Source: a virus. Taken from it: a DNA stretch of 64,000 bases. The position numbers and the translations under genes are program-made. Below are positions 48,511 to 55,816 of this stretch, in pieces. A model generated the notes under the pieces. It was given only the letters and a program-made list of their open reading frames with translations, was not told where the DNA came from and made no database searches. The stretch is from the IMG/VR virus record IMGVR_UViG_3300021373_003510, positions 1 to 64,000 of that record; one strand, given 5' to 3'. The first letter of the stretch is position 1; each line of letters begins with the position of its first letter.

Positions 48511-48767
48511 TATTCACTTCTTACGCTTGTTTTGAATTCTCGTGTAAGCTGAGGTAAGAACTCATTATCGAATAAAAAGATTTCCTTTTTGTTATCGTTA
48601 AGCATTGTTTCATATTCATAGATACGATAAGGTACCCAATCTTCAGGAATAATCCTTTTAATAATAATCTTTTGACCACGCTCAGTTCGCATAATAACAC
48701 GGTCCTCACGTCGAAGATAAATCGTTCGGAATGATTCCGGTGCTAAAATAATATTGTCAACTGCCAT
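48510..48767 (-). CDS. Small baseplate-region protein, unknown (85 aa)
   Basis: No family recognised. Charged, with beta-type segments (RTIYLRREDRVIMRTERG, then KIIIKRIIP) and an acidic centre. It sits between gp53 and the gp27-like gene, with a 9-nt gap on one side and a TAATG overlap on the other, so it is almost certainly part of the late tail operon. Likely a minor hub or wedge component; T4 has small hub proteins such as gp28 but no match can be claimed. Confidence 0.7.
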   Translation of the reverse strand: MAVDNIILAPESFRTIYLRREDRVIMRTERGQKIIIKRIIPEDWVPYRIYEYETMLNDNKKEIFLFDNEFLPQLTREFKTSVRSE

Positions 48768-48776
48768 GTTTTATTC

Positions 48777-49157
48777 CTAAACTGTTTTAATATAATACAA
48801 AATATTTTCGTCGATGTTTTCGTTCTTTGTCCAATCAATTACATCTTCACCAATCTCTCCAGACTGGGCCGTATATTTTGCTACCAAGTAATCGTTAAAC
48901 GTTTGTGTATCCATCGGCCACTCGTAATACGGATCTATAATATTGTTTGCCATATACACAAGCCAAACATAATCTACTGAACCATAATAATTTAATGCTA
49001 TGTCCTCTGCTCTCTCACCTTCTTTAACGGTGTAAGGATAATATACATAAGGATTATTTGCTACTGCTCTAACAAAAGATGCACGCCTGGAAATGTCTCG
49101 AACTTTTCTTCCTTGATATTCTATAATTGGAAAATTTTCAAAATACTTAGTTGCCAT
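48777..49157 (-). CDS. gp53: Baseplate wedge protein gp53
   Basis: Wedge subunit typified by TKYFENFPIIEYQGRKVRDI, then RASFVRAVANNPYVYYPYTV and EGERAEDIALNYYG, VWLVYMANN and PYYEWPM, a LysM-like fold found in gp53 proteins. I chose the ATG at 49157, not the in-frame ATG at 49214: gp53 proteins begin with this short KYFxNFP leader, and AGGAG lies about 11 nt upstream of 49157. With this start it overlaps the end of gp48 by 11 nt. Length 126 residues. Confidence 0.9.
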   Translation of the reverse strand: MATKYFENFPIIEYQGRKVRDISRRASFVRAVANNPYVYYPYTVKEGERAEDIALNYYGSVDYVWLVYMANNIIDPYYEWPMDTQTFNDYLVAKYTAQSGEIGEDVIDWTKNENIDENILYYIKTV

Positions 49158-50169
49158 TGTTTTGTTGCTCCTGCGAATTATTATCCTCGAAATCTTCAGC
49201 GGTTTGAATTTCAAGTTCCTTAAAGCTCATTGATATTTTAACGCCTTGTGGTACACCACCTTGAGCAATGACAATTGCACCACTTGGTCCATAATCTACA
49301 GATATGCTATCAACCATACATGGTTTAAATTTAATGAATGAAGATTCATCAATACCTAATAAATTAATAAAGCAAACTGAAGGATATTCTAAAAAGGCAC
49401 GAGCAAGTGAAGATTGTAAGTTACCGCCACCAACTCCTTCAATATCACCAGTTAAAGACTGAGTCCTTGGAAGTATTTCTCTTTTAATTGTTCTTATGAT
49501 ATTTTTAATATCGGTTGCTTCTCCTTCGCTTTCTGGATATAAAGTCCAATCCATTTGAAACGATCTAAGATTAACACCTTCAAATGATAATGTTGATTGT
49601 GGGTTAACTGCTTGTCCTGTTGCTGCATTAATAGATTTACCTAAACCCATATTGTTTAATGTATTACGCATAAAGAAGGTTAATACTTTACTACCTTGTG
49701 CTGCTAATTGACCTAACTGACTATCTTTTGCAGCTTTTGAAGGATCTGATATAACTCCAATTAAATCAGCTGCGCCTTGTACTGCTCCTTCTCCCATTCC
49801 AAATAATGCATTAGCTGCGTCCTGAAATCCACCACCTTCGCCTGAAAATGCTGGTGCTAATGCGTCGGACACAAATGATTCTACGAATGTTCTTTCAAAT
49901 CCATTTATCATTAATCCTGTTGAATCTTGTAATGCAGTTGGCATTGGTAATTCAATAATAGATGCACTTGCTTCTTGTGCAGCTTTAGTTCTTGTTGTTC
50001 TGTCAATAAATCCAGACCCAAATGCTGGATCTCTATCAACAAGAAGGCTTTTGTAATCGTATTTTTTGAAGATCATTTGTATTCCATGCGGATATGGTGC
50101 CGCAGGAAAGTGTAATCTTTTATCAGAGATTTCCGAAGGCCTTCGTAATACTATGTTAGGGTTGCTCAT
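49147..50169 (-). CDS. gp48: Tail tube cap / baseplate-tube junction protein gp48
   Basis: Caps the baseplate hub and starts the tail tube in T4. Recognised by ending features of gp48: FEGVNLRSFQMDWTLYPESE, then ATDIKNIIRTIKREILPR, and a tube-like beta pattern SISVDYGPSG with GVKISMSFKELEIQT. Length 340 residues versus 364 in T4. It is the first gene after a consensus late promoter and leads the leftward tail operon. Confidence 0.85.
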   Translation of the reverse strand: MSNPNIVLRRPSEISDKRLHFPAAPYPHGIQMIFKKYDYKSLLVDRDPAFGSGFIDRTTRTKAAQEASASIIELPMPTALQDSTGLMINGFERTFVESFVSDALAPAFSGEGGGFQDAANALFGMGEGAVQGAADLIGVISDPSKAAKDSQLGQLAAQGSKVLTFFMRNTLNNMGLGKSINAATGQAVNPQSTLSFEGVNLRSFQMDWTLYPESEGEATDIKNIIRTIKREILPRTQSLTGDIEGVGGGNLQSSLARAFLEYPSVCFINLLGIDESSFIKFKPCMVDSISVDYGPSGAIVIAQGGVPQGVKISMSFKELEIQTAEDFEDNNSQEQQNNGN

Positions 50170-50200
50170 TCCAATTTACCTTGTCGTTCCGTCATATTCG

Positions 50201-50208
50201 TATAAATA
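50201..50208 (+). promoter_or_regulatory. T4-type late promoter TATAAATA, rightward
   Basis: Exact TATAAATA about 53 nt before the ATG of gp4. It faces the leftward late promoter at 50233-50240, so the two predicted transcripts overlap by roughly 10-15 nt at their 5' ends. Confidence 0.75.
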
Positions 50209-50232
50209 TGGTAATACGGTTACTTTTGTAGT

Positions 50233-50240
50233 TATTTATA
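50233..50240 (-). promoter_or_regulatory. T4-type late promoter TATAAATA, leftward
   Basis: Exact TATAAATA on the minus strand, about 64 nt upstream of the gp48 start; it probably drives the leftward baseplate operon. Confidence 0.75.
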
Positions 50241-50260
50241 CATAAAGCGAGAAATATATT

Positions 50261-50722
50261 ATGGCATATAAAGGTCGATTTAGACCAAAGAACCCCAATA
50301 AGTATAAAGGGGATCCTACTAAGATTATTTATAGGTCTTTATGGGAGTTTAAAGTATTTAAGTATGTAGATACACACCCTGATGTTATTTGGTGGCAATC
50401 TGAAGAAGTGGTTGTACCTTATAGGTCGCCTATAGATGGAAAAATACATAGGTATTTTCCTGATGTTGTAGTACATAAAAAAGATAACTTAGGTAATCTT
50501 AATACAATTATGATTGAGATTAAACCAAGCGCTCAATGTAGACCGCCTGATCCTAAGAATAAAAATAAAACAAAAACTGGTAGAGTATCAAGAAGATATT
50601 TAAATGAAGTTAAAACATGGGGAGTCAACGAAGCAAAGTGGAAAGCAGCAAGATCTTTTTGTGCTGACCGTGGTTGGTTGTTTACTATCATGACAGAAAA
50701 GCATATACCAGGAGCAAGGTAA
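50261..50722 (+). CDS. gp4: Head completion nuclease gp4 (gp50)
   Basis: A small nuclease-fold protein that finishes DNA-filled heads before tail joining. Directly alignable with T4 gp4: MAYKGRFRPKNPNKYKGDP, IIYRSLWEFKVF, then RYFPDVVVHKK, IMIEIKPSAQ (the D...E-x-K pattern of a nuclease core) and YLNEVKTWGVNEAKWKAARS. Length 153 residues is close to T4. First gene of the rightward operon and starts 53 nt downstream of a late promoter. Confidence 0.93.
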   Translation: MAYKGRFRPKNPNKYKGDPTKIIYRSLWEFKVFKYVDTHPDVIWWQSEEVVVPYRSPIDGKIHRYFPDVVVHKKDNLGNLNTIMIEIKPSAQCRPPDPKNKNKTKTGRVSRRYLNEVKTWGVNEAKWKAARSFCADRGWLFTIMTEKHIPGAR

Positions 50723-51328
50723 ATGGCGACAATTTTTACAGATATATTAGCAAAAGGAATTCGTCAAGGTCAAGTGCCTGCTCGAACAACAGCTGCTAGA
50801 GAATGGTATCGTAACCAAGCAAGAACAGGTCGCACCAGTGCTGAAGAAGTAATTTCAGGAACAAAGAAAAGTAATACAAGAGCAACAGTTTCTAATGAAA
50901 GTCATATCGGCCAAATGTTATTATTTGAGTATGATGCAAAACATAAAGACACATTACCGTATTATGATCGCTTCCCTCTGATATTCCCAATAAATATAGT
51001 TAAAGGTGGATTCATGGGAATCAACATGCATTACTTACCACCACAATTGAGAGCACAATTAATGGACCAATTATATACAGTTGCTAACAATGATAAGTAT
51101 GATGCAAAGACAAGATTAATGTTATCTTACGATGTATTAAATGGTGCATCGAAGTTTAGATTATTTAAGCCAACAATTAAAAGATATTTACAAAGACAAG
51201 TAAGATCTAGGTTTATAAAGATAGCATCGAGCGAATGGGATATTGCATTATTCTTACCGCTTCAGAAATTTGTTGGTGCAAGTAGTAATAAAGTATATGC
51301 TGATTCAAGAAAGATCATAAGAGGATAA
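50723..51328 (+). CDS. gp2: Probable DNA end protector gp2-like protein (201 aa)
   Basis: Directly follows the gp4 stop without a gap, and T4 carries gene 2 next to gene 4. Shows LLFEYDAKHKDTLPYYDRFP, then GGFMGINMHYLPPQLRAQLM, which I associate with marine T4-like proteins annotated as DNA end protector. The C-terminal half is basic (YLQRQVRSRFIKIA), consistent with DNA binding. Shorter than T4 gp2 (274). Identification rests on synteny and recollection, so the name is tentative. Confidence 0.7.
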   Translation: MATIFTDILAKGIRQGQVPARTTAAREWYRNQARTGRTSAEEVISGTKKSNTRATVSNESHIGQMLLFEYDAKHKDTLPYYDRFPLIFPINIVKGGFMGINMHYLPPQLRAQLMDQLYTVANNDKYDAKTRLMLSYDVLNGASKFRLFKPTIKRYLQRQVRSRFIKIASSEWDIALFLPLQKFVGASSNKVYADSRKIIRG

Positions 51329-51329
51329 C

Positions 51330-52109
51330 ATGGCATTTAATATTAGCAATTTTAAAAGTAGCTTTGAAAGATACGGCGGACCTGCTAAAGCAAACTTGTT
51401 TGAAATACAACTAAGTAAGCTGCCAAGGTTTATGCCTGAAAATAAACAAATGGATTACTTGAGAGAAATTAAATTCTTTTGTAGTGAAGTTACCTTTCCT
51501 GCTATCAATATTAATACATCAGAAATTGCACATGCAGGTCAAATGTTAAAAAGATATCCAACTGCAGTACAAAATCCTGGTCCTTTATCTGCTAAGTTCT
51601 TAGTTGATAGTGATCATCAAATATTAACATTCTTTCATAACTGGTCGCAACAAATAGTTCAGTATAGTAAAAGAGGTGGAGCTTTTGCTGAAACCGATGG
51701 AAAGCTTCCACACGAGGTTGGATTCAAAAATGACTTTGCTTGTGATTTATTAATTAAACATTTTACAACAGATAGTTTTCCAAATACTTATTATGAAGCA
51801 AAATTATATAAAGTTTTTCCTGTTGCGGTTGGTGCATTGGCATTAAACTGGGAAGGAGCAAGTTCGTTTCTTTCACTTGATGTTCAATTCAGTGCTGAAG
51901 ATATGGAATTCAGTTCTGATAAAACTGGTAAGACAGGAGATCGCTCAAAAAGAGGAGGCGGTCTTTTAGATATCCTTGGAGATATCGCTGGGTTTGCTGA
52001 TACTGTAAGAGGTACAGTTAAATCAGGTAGACCTACGAGTATACAAGATGCGGTAAACAGATTAAATAGATTAGGTAACGCAATTGATAACTTGGGTGAC
52101 AACATTTAA
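51330..52109 (+). CDS. gp54: gp54-like tail tube initiator (tube-fold protein, 259 aa)
   Basis: Has the tail-tube fold pattern shared by gp19, gp54 and gp48: KANLFEIQLSKLP, then LREIKFFCSEVTFPAININT, QILTFFHNWSQQIVQY, a NTYYEAKLYKVFPVAVGALAL strand pair and SFLSLDVQFSAEDMEF. In T4 gp54 starts tube polymerisation on gp48. The C-terminal 60 residues (GDRSKRGGGLLDILGDI, then TSIQDAVNRLNRLGNAI) form an amphipathic extension. Placement among baseplate genes rather than beside a sheath gene favours gp54 over gp19. One nt gap after the gp2-like gene. Confidence 0.75.
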   Translation: MAFNISNFKSSFERYGGPAKANLFEIQLSKLPRFMPENKQMDYLREIKFFCSEVTFPAININTSEIAHAGQMLKRYPTAVQNPGPLSAKFLVDSDHQILTFFHNWSQQIVQYSKRGGAFAETDGKLPHEVGFKNDFACDLLIKHFTTDSFPNTYYEAKLYKVFPVAVGALALNWEGASSFLSLDVQFSAEDMEFSSDKTGKTGDRSKRGGGLLDILGDIAGFADTVRGTVKSGRPTSIQDAVNRLNRLGNAIDNLGDNI

Positions 52110-52125
52110 ATTATAGGAGTATATA

Positions 52126-52827
52126 ATGGCACTACCAAAAATTAATTTACCAATTTCGGAATTAGTTCTTCCGTCAAGTGGTAAGAAAATAAAATACAGA
52201 CCTTTTTCTGTAGCAGAAGAAAAAGTATTACTTGTCGCAGGTGAGACTGGCGACCCAGTACAAGAAATGGTTGCTATGAAGCAAATTTGTAATAACTGTT
52301 TAATTGATACTGATGTTGAAACTCTTGCTATGTTTGACTTTGAATACTTGTTCTTAAAGTTAAGATCAAGGTCGGTAGATAATGTATCTAAGTTTGTGGT
52401 TAACGATCCTGATACAAAACTTCCTGTTCAGTTGGAAGTTGATATTGACGACATTAATTATATCTTTGACGAAGGTCATACAAAAGAAATAGATATAAAT
52501 GATGAATATCGTTTATTTTTAAAGTATCCTGGGATTGATGATTTTATCGCAATCATTGATAAAGATCCTGAGGATCCATTAACAAATTATTATATTATGA
52601 CAAAGTGTTTAGATAAGCTTGCATCGGAAGATGAAGTACACGAGTTTAGTGAATATAGTGATGAAGAGATTGATGAATTCTTGGATGGAATATCAAGTGA
52701 GATATTGAAAAAGATTGGAAATTTCTTTGACACAATGCCGAAACTAAAACATTCAATTGAATATGAAAATAGTGAAGGAAAGAAAGTAACATTTAATATT
52801 GAGGGTACGAGAAGTTTTTTTACCTAA
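52126..52827 (+). CDS. gp26: gp26-like baseplate hub / tail assembly chaperone protein (233 aa)
   Basis: Shows the gp26 signature PSSGKKIKYRPFSVAEEKVLLVAGE, KQICNNCLID, then FDFEYLFLKLRSRS. Such proteins act like tail assembly chaperones before a tape-measure gene. The acidic C-terminal half (EFSEYSDEEIDEFLDGI) is usual. Near its stop the run AGT TTT TTT ACC forms a slippery T tract, and the -1 frame continues open for 57 codons, so a longer frameshifted product is likely (see 52821-52994). Length 233 versus about 208 in T4. Confidence 0.85.
   Translation: MALPKINLPISELVLPSSGKKIKYRPFSVAEEKVLLVAGETGDPVQEMVAMKQICNNCLIDTDVETLAMFDFEYLFLKLRSRSVDNVSKFVVNDPDTKLPVQLEVDIDDINYIFDEGHTKEIDINDEYRLFLKYPGIDDFIAIIDKDPEDPLTNYYIMTKCLDKLASEDEVHEFSEYSDEEIDEFLDGISSEILKKIGNFFDTMPKLKHSIEYENSEGKKVTFNIEGTRSFFT
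52815..52821 (+). promoter_or_regulatory. Candidate -1 ribosomal frameshift site (T TTT TTT)
   Basis: Seven consecutive T at the end of gp26, read in frame as AGT TTT TTT ACC TAA. A -1 slip keeps Phe-Phe pairing and moves into an open frame beginning TAC CTA AGC that continues to the stop at 52992. Confidence 0.7.
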
Positions 52828-52994
52828 GCCTTAGTCATATTAGCCTAGGGCATTATTATCAAATGATATTTTCTATGGCACAACACCACAAATGGTCTGT
52901 GTCCGAAATTGAGGCTATGATACCTTATGAGCGGGATTTATATTTTAATATGTTAATAGAATTTATAGAACAGCAAAAGGAAGCACAACAGTAA
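52821..52994 (+). CDS. gp51: -1 frame extension of gp26, gp51-like tail
   Basis: Open from the slippery T tract: YLSLSHISLGHYYQMIFSM, then AQHHKWSVSEIEAMIPYERD and LYFNMLIEFIEQQKEAQQ, ending TAA at 52992-52994. An internal ATG at 52863 gives a free-standing 43-residue version with no clear ribosome binding site. The HHKWSVSEIEAMIPYERDLY pattern resembles the C-terminal parts of tail assembly chaperones made by frameshift (G-T type). In T4, gene 51 follows gene 26, and here the tape-measure gene follows, which is the conserved arrangement. Whether a fusion, a separate protein or both are made is not shown. Confidence 0.75.
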   Translation, partial: YLSLSHISLGHYYQMIFSMAQHHKWSVSEIEAMIPYERDLYFNMLIEFIEQQKEAQQ

Positions 52995-53008
52995 AAGGTT
53001 AGTAACAA

Positions 53009-54838
53009 ATGGCAGAGAATAAAGATCAAATAGTAGAACGCCTAACGGAGGAAGGACTCTTATTAAGAAATAAGGGTACTAATTCTCTTAAGTCAGTTAA
53101 AGATAGAATAGGCGATTTAGATACAAAGTTTAGCGGAGTACTAAATTCTATTTCAATGCGCACTGGTGAAACTGCTCGTGCTTTAGGTTCAATTGAAAGT
53201 TATTTAATAACAGGAAATACTATTGCTAACGAAGGTCTTAATGAGCTTGCTGATAGAATAGACACAACTAACGAACAAGCAAAAGAACAAGCCGAAGATC
53301 AAAGACAACAAGATCAGGAAAACAGAAGACAAGAAAACGAAAATAGAAGAGAAGGGATTCTTCAAAATCCATTTAGTGCCATCATGGGAGACCTTGATAA
53401 TTTAAGAAAGGATATAAGACAAAAGCCTGGAGAAACTTTATTTAAAGGATTGAAATATGCGTTCCTTGCTCCTATCTTAGCAGGTGCGGTAAAAGGAGTA
53501 TTAGATTTAACATTTGGAGAAGGTTGGATTGATTCTCCGATTATGCAATTAGTTAGAGAGAATCCTGCTAAAGCTTTAATTGGAGCATTCGTTGCATTTA
53601 AGGCAGTTGATTGGATTGCGATTGGCGCATCTATTACATCAGCTATGTTATCTCTTAAAGCAATGGCCATGTCGAACGGCGGAAGAGGTGGACCTGTTGT
53701 TGCTCCTGGTGCTCCGGGAGCTCCTGGCGGTCAGGGTTCAAAGGGTAGTAGGTTAAAGAATTTCTTAAAAGGCAATAAAGGTAAAGTAGGTTTAATTTTA
53801 GGAGGCACAGGTTTATTATTATACGGCAACGAATTCTTTGACGGTGATGATGTCAAAGATGTTGAATCTGAAGTAAAAAGAATTAATCAAGAAGCAACTG
53901 CAGATGAACAGCGTGTTATTGATGAAAAATTAACAAGTTTTGAAAAAGAAAGAACAGGACTAGGCGATGCTTTAATTGACGCAACGACAGGTGCAGGTAT
54001 TGGTTTCCTTACAGGTGGTCCTGTTGGCGCATTGGTTGGTGCTGCAGGTGGTCTTGCCTTTACTTTGATTGGAAGAACATGGGAAGCCATTGATGATTCT
54101 ATGAATGATATTGATGCTATACCTAATGATATTGAGCAAGCATTACGACAAGAAACAGCAGCTCTCAATAGAAGAAGAAATAAATTATCAGCAGAACAAC
54201 AAGTAGAGCTATATAAAACTACTAACGCGGCAATTGAAAAAACAATCAAAGATCTTACTGATGAAACTGGTACAATGGATGCTGACATTGCTGCATTAGA
54301 AGGTGTTGATTTTGAAGCCGGCGTTACAAGAAGAACAGGCGGAAGATCTGGTAGGGAAATTACAGAGTTTGAAGTTAACGGCGAAATGTTAGAAAGAAGT
54401 GAAATAGAGAAAAAGCTACAAGACCTTAAAAATGAAAGAATATTAAGAGAAGAACAACTCGTTGCTTCAAGAAGAATTTTAGAATTAAGACAACAAGAAT
54501 CCGAAGCAGTACAAGAAAATATTAATGCACAAGGAGAAGCAACTGATACTGTTGCCGCAGTTGCCGATGAAGTACTTAAAAAGACAGGTACTAATCCTGA
54601 AATTGATCCTGACACAACAACAAGAGAAAGAGATGTTAGAACAACACAAACTGGTGGGTTTGCTTTTAATACAGTAAATAATTACTATAATAAAGGTGGT
54701 GATAACATTATGACAAACAGTTCTGATAACAGATCAAATGTTAGTAAGAATGTTGGTGTTGTTGTAAATGGTGGCGGTGGTGGAGGAAGTCGTTTCTCAG
54801 GTGGATTAATTGGTCCTAACGGACAAGCTATGGGATAA
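53009..54838 (+). CDS. gp29: Tail length tape measure / baseplate hub protein gp29-like (609 aa)
   Basis: Called from length (T4 gp29 is 590), position after the gp26/gp51 pair, and tape-measure architecture. There is an N-terminal helical region with an EQAEDQRQQDQENRRQENEN coiled coil (about 85-115), then hydrophobic, membrane-like stretches near 150-165, 190-215, 258-272 and 325-360. A second charged coiled coil follows (about 420-500), and a Gly/Asn-rich C-terminus (VNNYYNKGGDNIMT). A short collagen-like segment PGAPGAPGGQG lies near 235. The hydrophobic parts may enter the membrane during injection. AAAAGG lies 10 nt upstream of the start. Confidence 0.8.
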   Translation: MAENKDQIVERLTEEGLLLRNKGTNSLKSVKDRIGDLDTKFSGVLNSISMRTGETARALGSIESYLITGNTIANEGLNELADRIDTTNEQAKEQAEDQRQQDQENRRQENENRREGILQNPFSAIMGDLDNLRKDIRQKPGETLFKGLKYAFLAPILAGAVKGVLDLTFGEGWIDSPIMQLVRENPAKALIGAFVAFKAVDWIAIGASITSAMLSLKAMAMSNGGRGGPVVAPGAPGAPGGQGSKGSRLKNFLKGNKGKVGLILGGTGLLLYGNEFFDGDDVKDVESEVKRINQEATADEQRVIDEKLTSFEKERTGLGDALIDATTGAGIGFLTGGPVGALVGAAGGLAFTLIGRTWEAIDDSMNDIDAIPNDIEQALRQETAALNRRRNKLSAEQQVELYKTTNAAIEKTIKDLTDETGTMDADIAALEGVDFEAGVTRRTGGRSGREITEFEVNGEMLERSEIEKKLQDLKNERILREEQLVASRRILELRQQESEAVQENINAQGEATDTVAAVADEVLKKTGTNPEIDPDTTTRERDVRTTQTGGFAFNTVNNYYNKGGDNIMTNSSDNRSNVSKNVGVVVNGGGGGGSRFSGGLIGPNGQAMG

Positions 54839-54843
54839 AAAAT

Positions 54844-54863
54844 AAGGGACCCGAAAGCCCCTT
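54844..54863. terminator. Bidirectional terminator between convergent genes
   Basis: GGG/CCC hairpin at 54844-54863 between the gp29 stop and the convergent DUF4278-like gene. On the minus strand it reads AAGGGGC-loop-GTCCCTT followed by a T-rich run, and on the plus strand a shorter stem then ATCTTT. Confidence 0.65.
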
Positions 54864-54874
54864 ATCTTTGTTCA

Positions 54875-55039
54875 TTAAGCGACCCATTTCACACCGCGGT
54901 AAATTCCTTGCCGCTGTGCTTTAGATGGCTTACTTAGATTTTCGCTTTTCCAAGATACACCACGATAGACACCAGATTCAGTTTTTCTGGTTTCTTTCTT
55001 AGGCTTGTCTTGAACTTTGATACCTCTATAATAAGTCAT
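54875..55039 (-). CDS. DUF4278-like small protein (54 aa)
   Basis: Three repeats of the YRG-V-W type: TYYRGIKVQ, GVYRGVSWK and GIYRGVKWV, which match the DUF4278 pattern common in cyanobacteria and their phages. Function unknown. I chose the ATG at 55039: GGAGG lies 8 nt upstream, while the longer reading frame from GTG at 55090 would run through a structured RNA region and adds an atypical basic leader. Strongly basic and only 54 residues. It is the gene immediately downstream of the HEARO-like RNA candidate, in the place where such elements often carry their own ORF. Confidence 0.7.
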   Translation of the reverse strand: MTYYRGIKVQDKPKKETRKTESGVYRGVSWKSENLSKPSKAQRQGIYRGVKWVA

Positions 55040-55049
55040 ATCATGCCTC

Positions 55050-55213
55050 CAGTTTTCGTTTCGATTTCGTACATACAACTTTCGTTGCACACCCTTCTCA
55101 ACGCGTTCCTTCGGTATAACTGTCGGTCTCGTTCGGCAGAACGCCTACTTGCTTCCCCACAGAACGTGGGAGGTTTTCAGGTTATCCTACTTCCGCTATA
55201 TTTCTATAGTGAA
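55050..55213 (-). ncRNA. Structured RNA candidate resembling HEARO / IscB omega-RNA, no IscB in window
   Basis: This gap is distinctly less AT-rich than its neighbours and folds into several hairpins when read on the minus strand. They are CTATA-GAAA-TATAG (55196-55209), CCCAC-GTTCT-GTGGG (55156-55170), CGTTC-TGCC-GAACG (55130-55143) and GCAAC-GAAA-GTTGT (55075-55088), two of them with GNRA tetraloops. Segments AACCTGAAAACCTCC, GGGGAAGCAAGTAGGCG and ACGAGACCGACAGTTATACC resemble what I recall of the HEARO/omega-RNA consensus. The class is inferred from memory; no covariance search was run. No HNH or IscB-like gene is in the window, so it would be a solo or orphan copy. The guide of IscB-type RNAs lies at the 5' end, here next to the peroxiredoxin stop. 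Confidence 0.55.
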
Positions 55214-55233
55214 CGTATTACTATATATATCGG

Positions 55234-55761
55234 TTAACCTTTTGGTCTAGGACCAAATTTCAAATAAGCAAGAACTTTTTCAGGAGCAGTTTCACCATAC
55301 GGATCCGACTGACAATTATCAATCATTCCTGGCTCAGTGAATAATTTTTCAACTGTACCATTATCTACAACCATAGCATATCTCCAAGATCTTCTTCCAA
55401 AACCAAGATTGTCCTTTGCGACTAACATATCCATGCCAGCCGTGAACTCACAAGATCCATCAGGAATGAATTTTACATTCTTAACTCTTAGATCTTCAGC
55501 CCATGCATTCATAACAAAAGCATCATTACAGGAGACACAATATACTTCATCAATGCCTGCTGCAATAATCTCGTCATATAATACATCAAAGCCTGGAACT
55601 TGATTATTAGAACAAGTAGGTGTAAATGCGCCTGGCAGCGAAAATACTACTACTTTTTTATTGTCAAAATAGTCTGCAGTTGTTGGATGTGTCCATTCGA
55701 CTTCTCCAGTATCTACATTTCTGCTTCTTACTTTGAAAGTTACGTTAGGTACTTGTTTCAT
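55234..55761 (-). CDS. Peroxiredoxin (Prx5/AhpC-TSA type, 175 aa)
   Basis: Thiol peroxidase that reduces peroxides. The active-site motif SLPGAFTPTCSNNQVPGF contains the peroxidatic Cys50 in the PxxxTxxC pattern, followed by a DEVYCVSCND segment (Cys75, Cys78) typical of Prx5, and LGFGRRSWRYAMVVDNG. Length is normal for Prx5. It is co-oriented and near Hsp20, giving a small stress-response pair, likely a host-derived auxiliary gene that limits oxidative damage during infection. A hairpin (55783-55803) lies upstream between it and Hsp20. Confidence 0.92.
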   Translation of the reverse strand: MKQVPNVTFKVRSRNVDTGEVEWTHPTTADYFDNKKVVVFSLPGAFTPTCSNNQVPGFDVLYDEIIAAGIDEVYCVSCNDAFVMNAWAEDLRVKNVKFIPDGSCEFTAGMDMLVAKDNLGFGRRSWRYAMVVDNGTVEKLFTEPGMIDNCQSDPYGETAPEKVLAYLKFGPRPKG

Positions 55762-55782
55762 TATATAATTTCCTATTTAATT

Positions 55783-55803
55783 GGGAGGCCATTGCGACCT
55801 CCC
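55783..55803 (-). terminator. Terminator-like hairpin between Hsp20 and peroxiredoxin
   Basis: GGGAGGTC pairs with GGCCTCCC around GCAAT on the minus strand (8 bp, one wobble). There is no strong T run after it, so it may attenuate or protect the message rather than fully end it. Confidence 0.45.
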
Positions 55804-55816
55804 GGATTAATAAAGA

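Noticed and set aside
49158-49214. Longer start for gp53 at 49214
   Set aside because: It would overlap gp48 by 68 nt and lacks the family-like beginning; the ATG at 49157 has AGGAG upstream.
53887-54615. 242-codon minus-strand frame opposite the tape-measure gene
   Set aside because: Ser/Leu-rich antisense of a coiled-coil gene, with no upstream signals or family features.
55040-55090. N-terminal extension of the DUF4278-like gene to GTG at 55090
   Set aside because: Would translate through the structured RNA; GGAGG fits the ATG at 55039.
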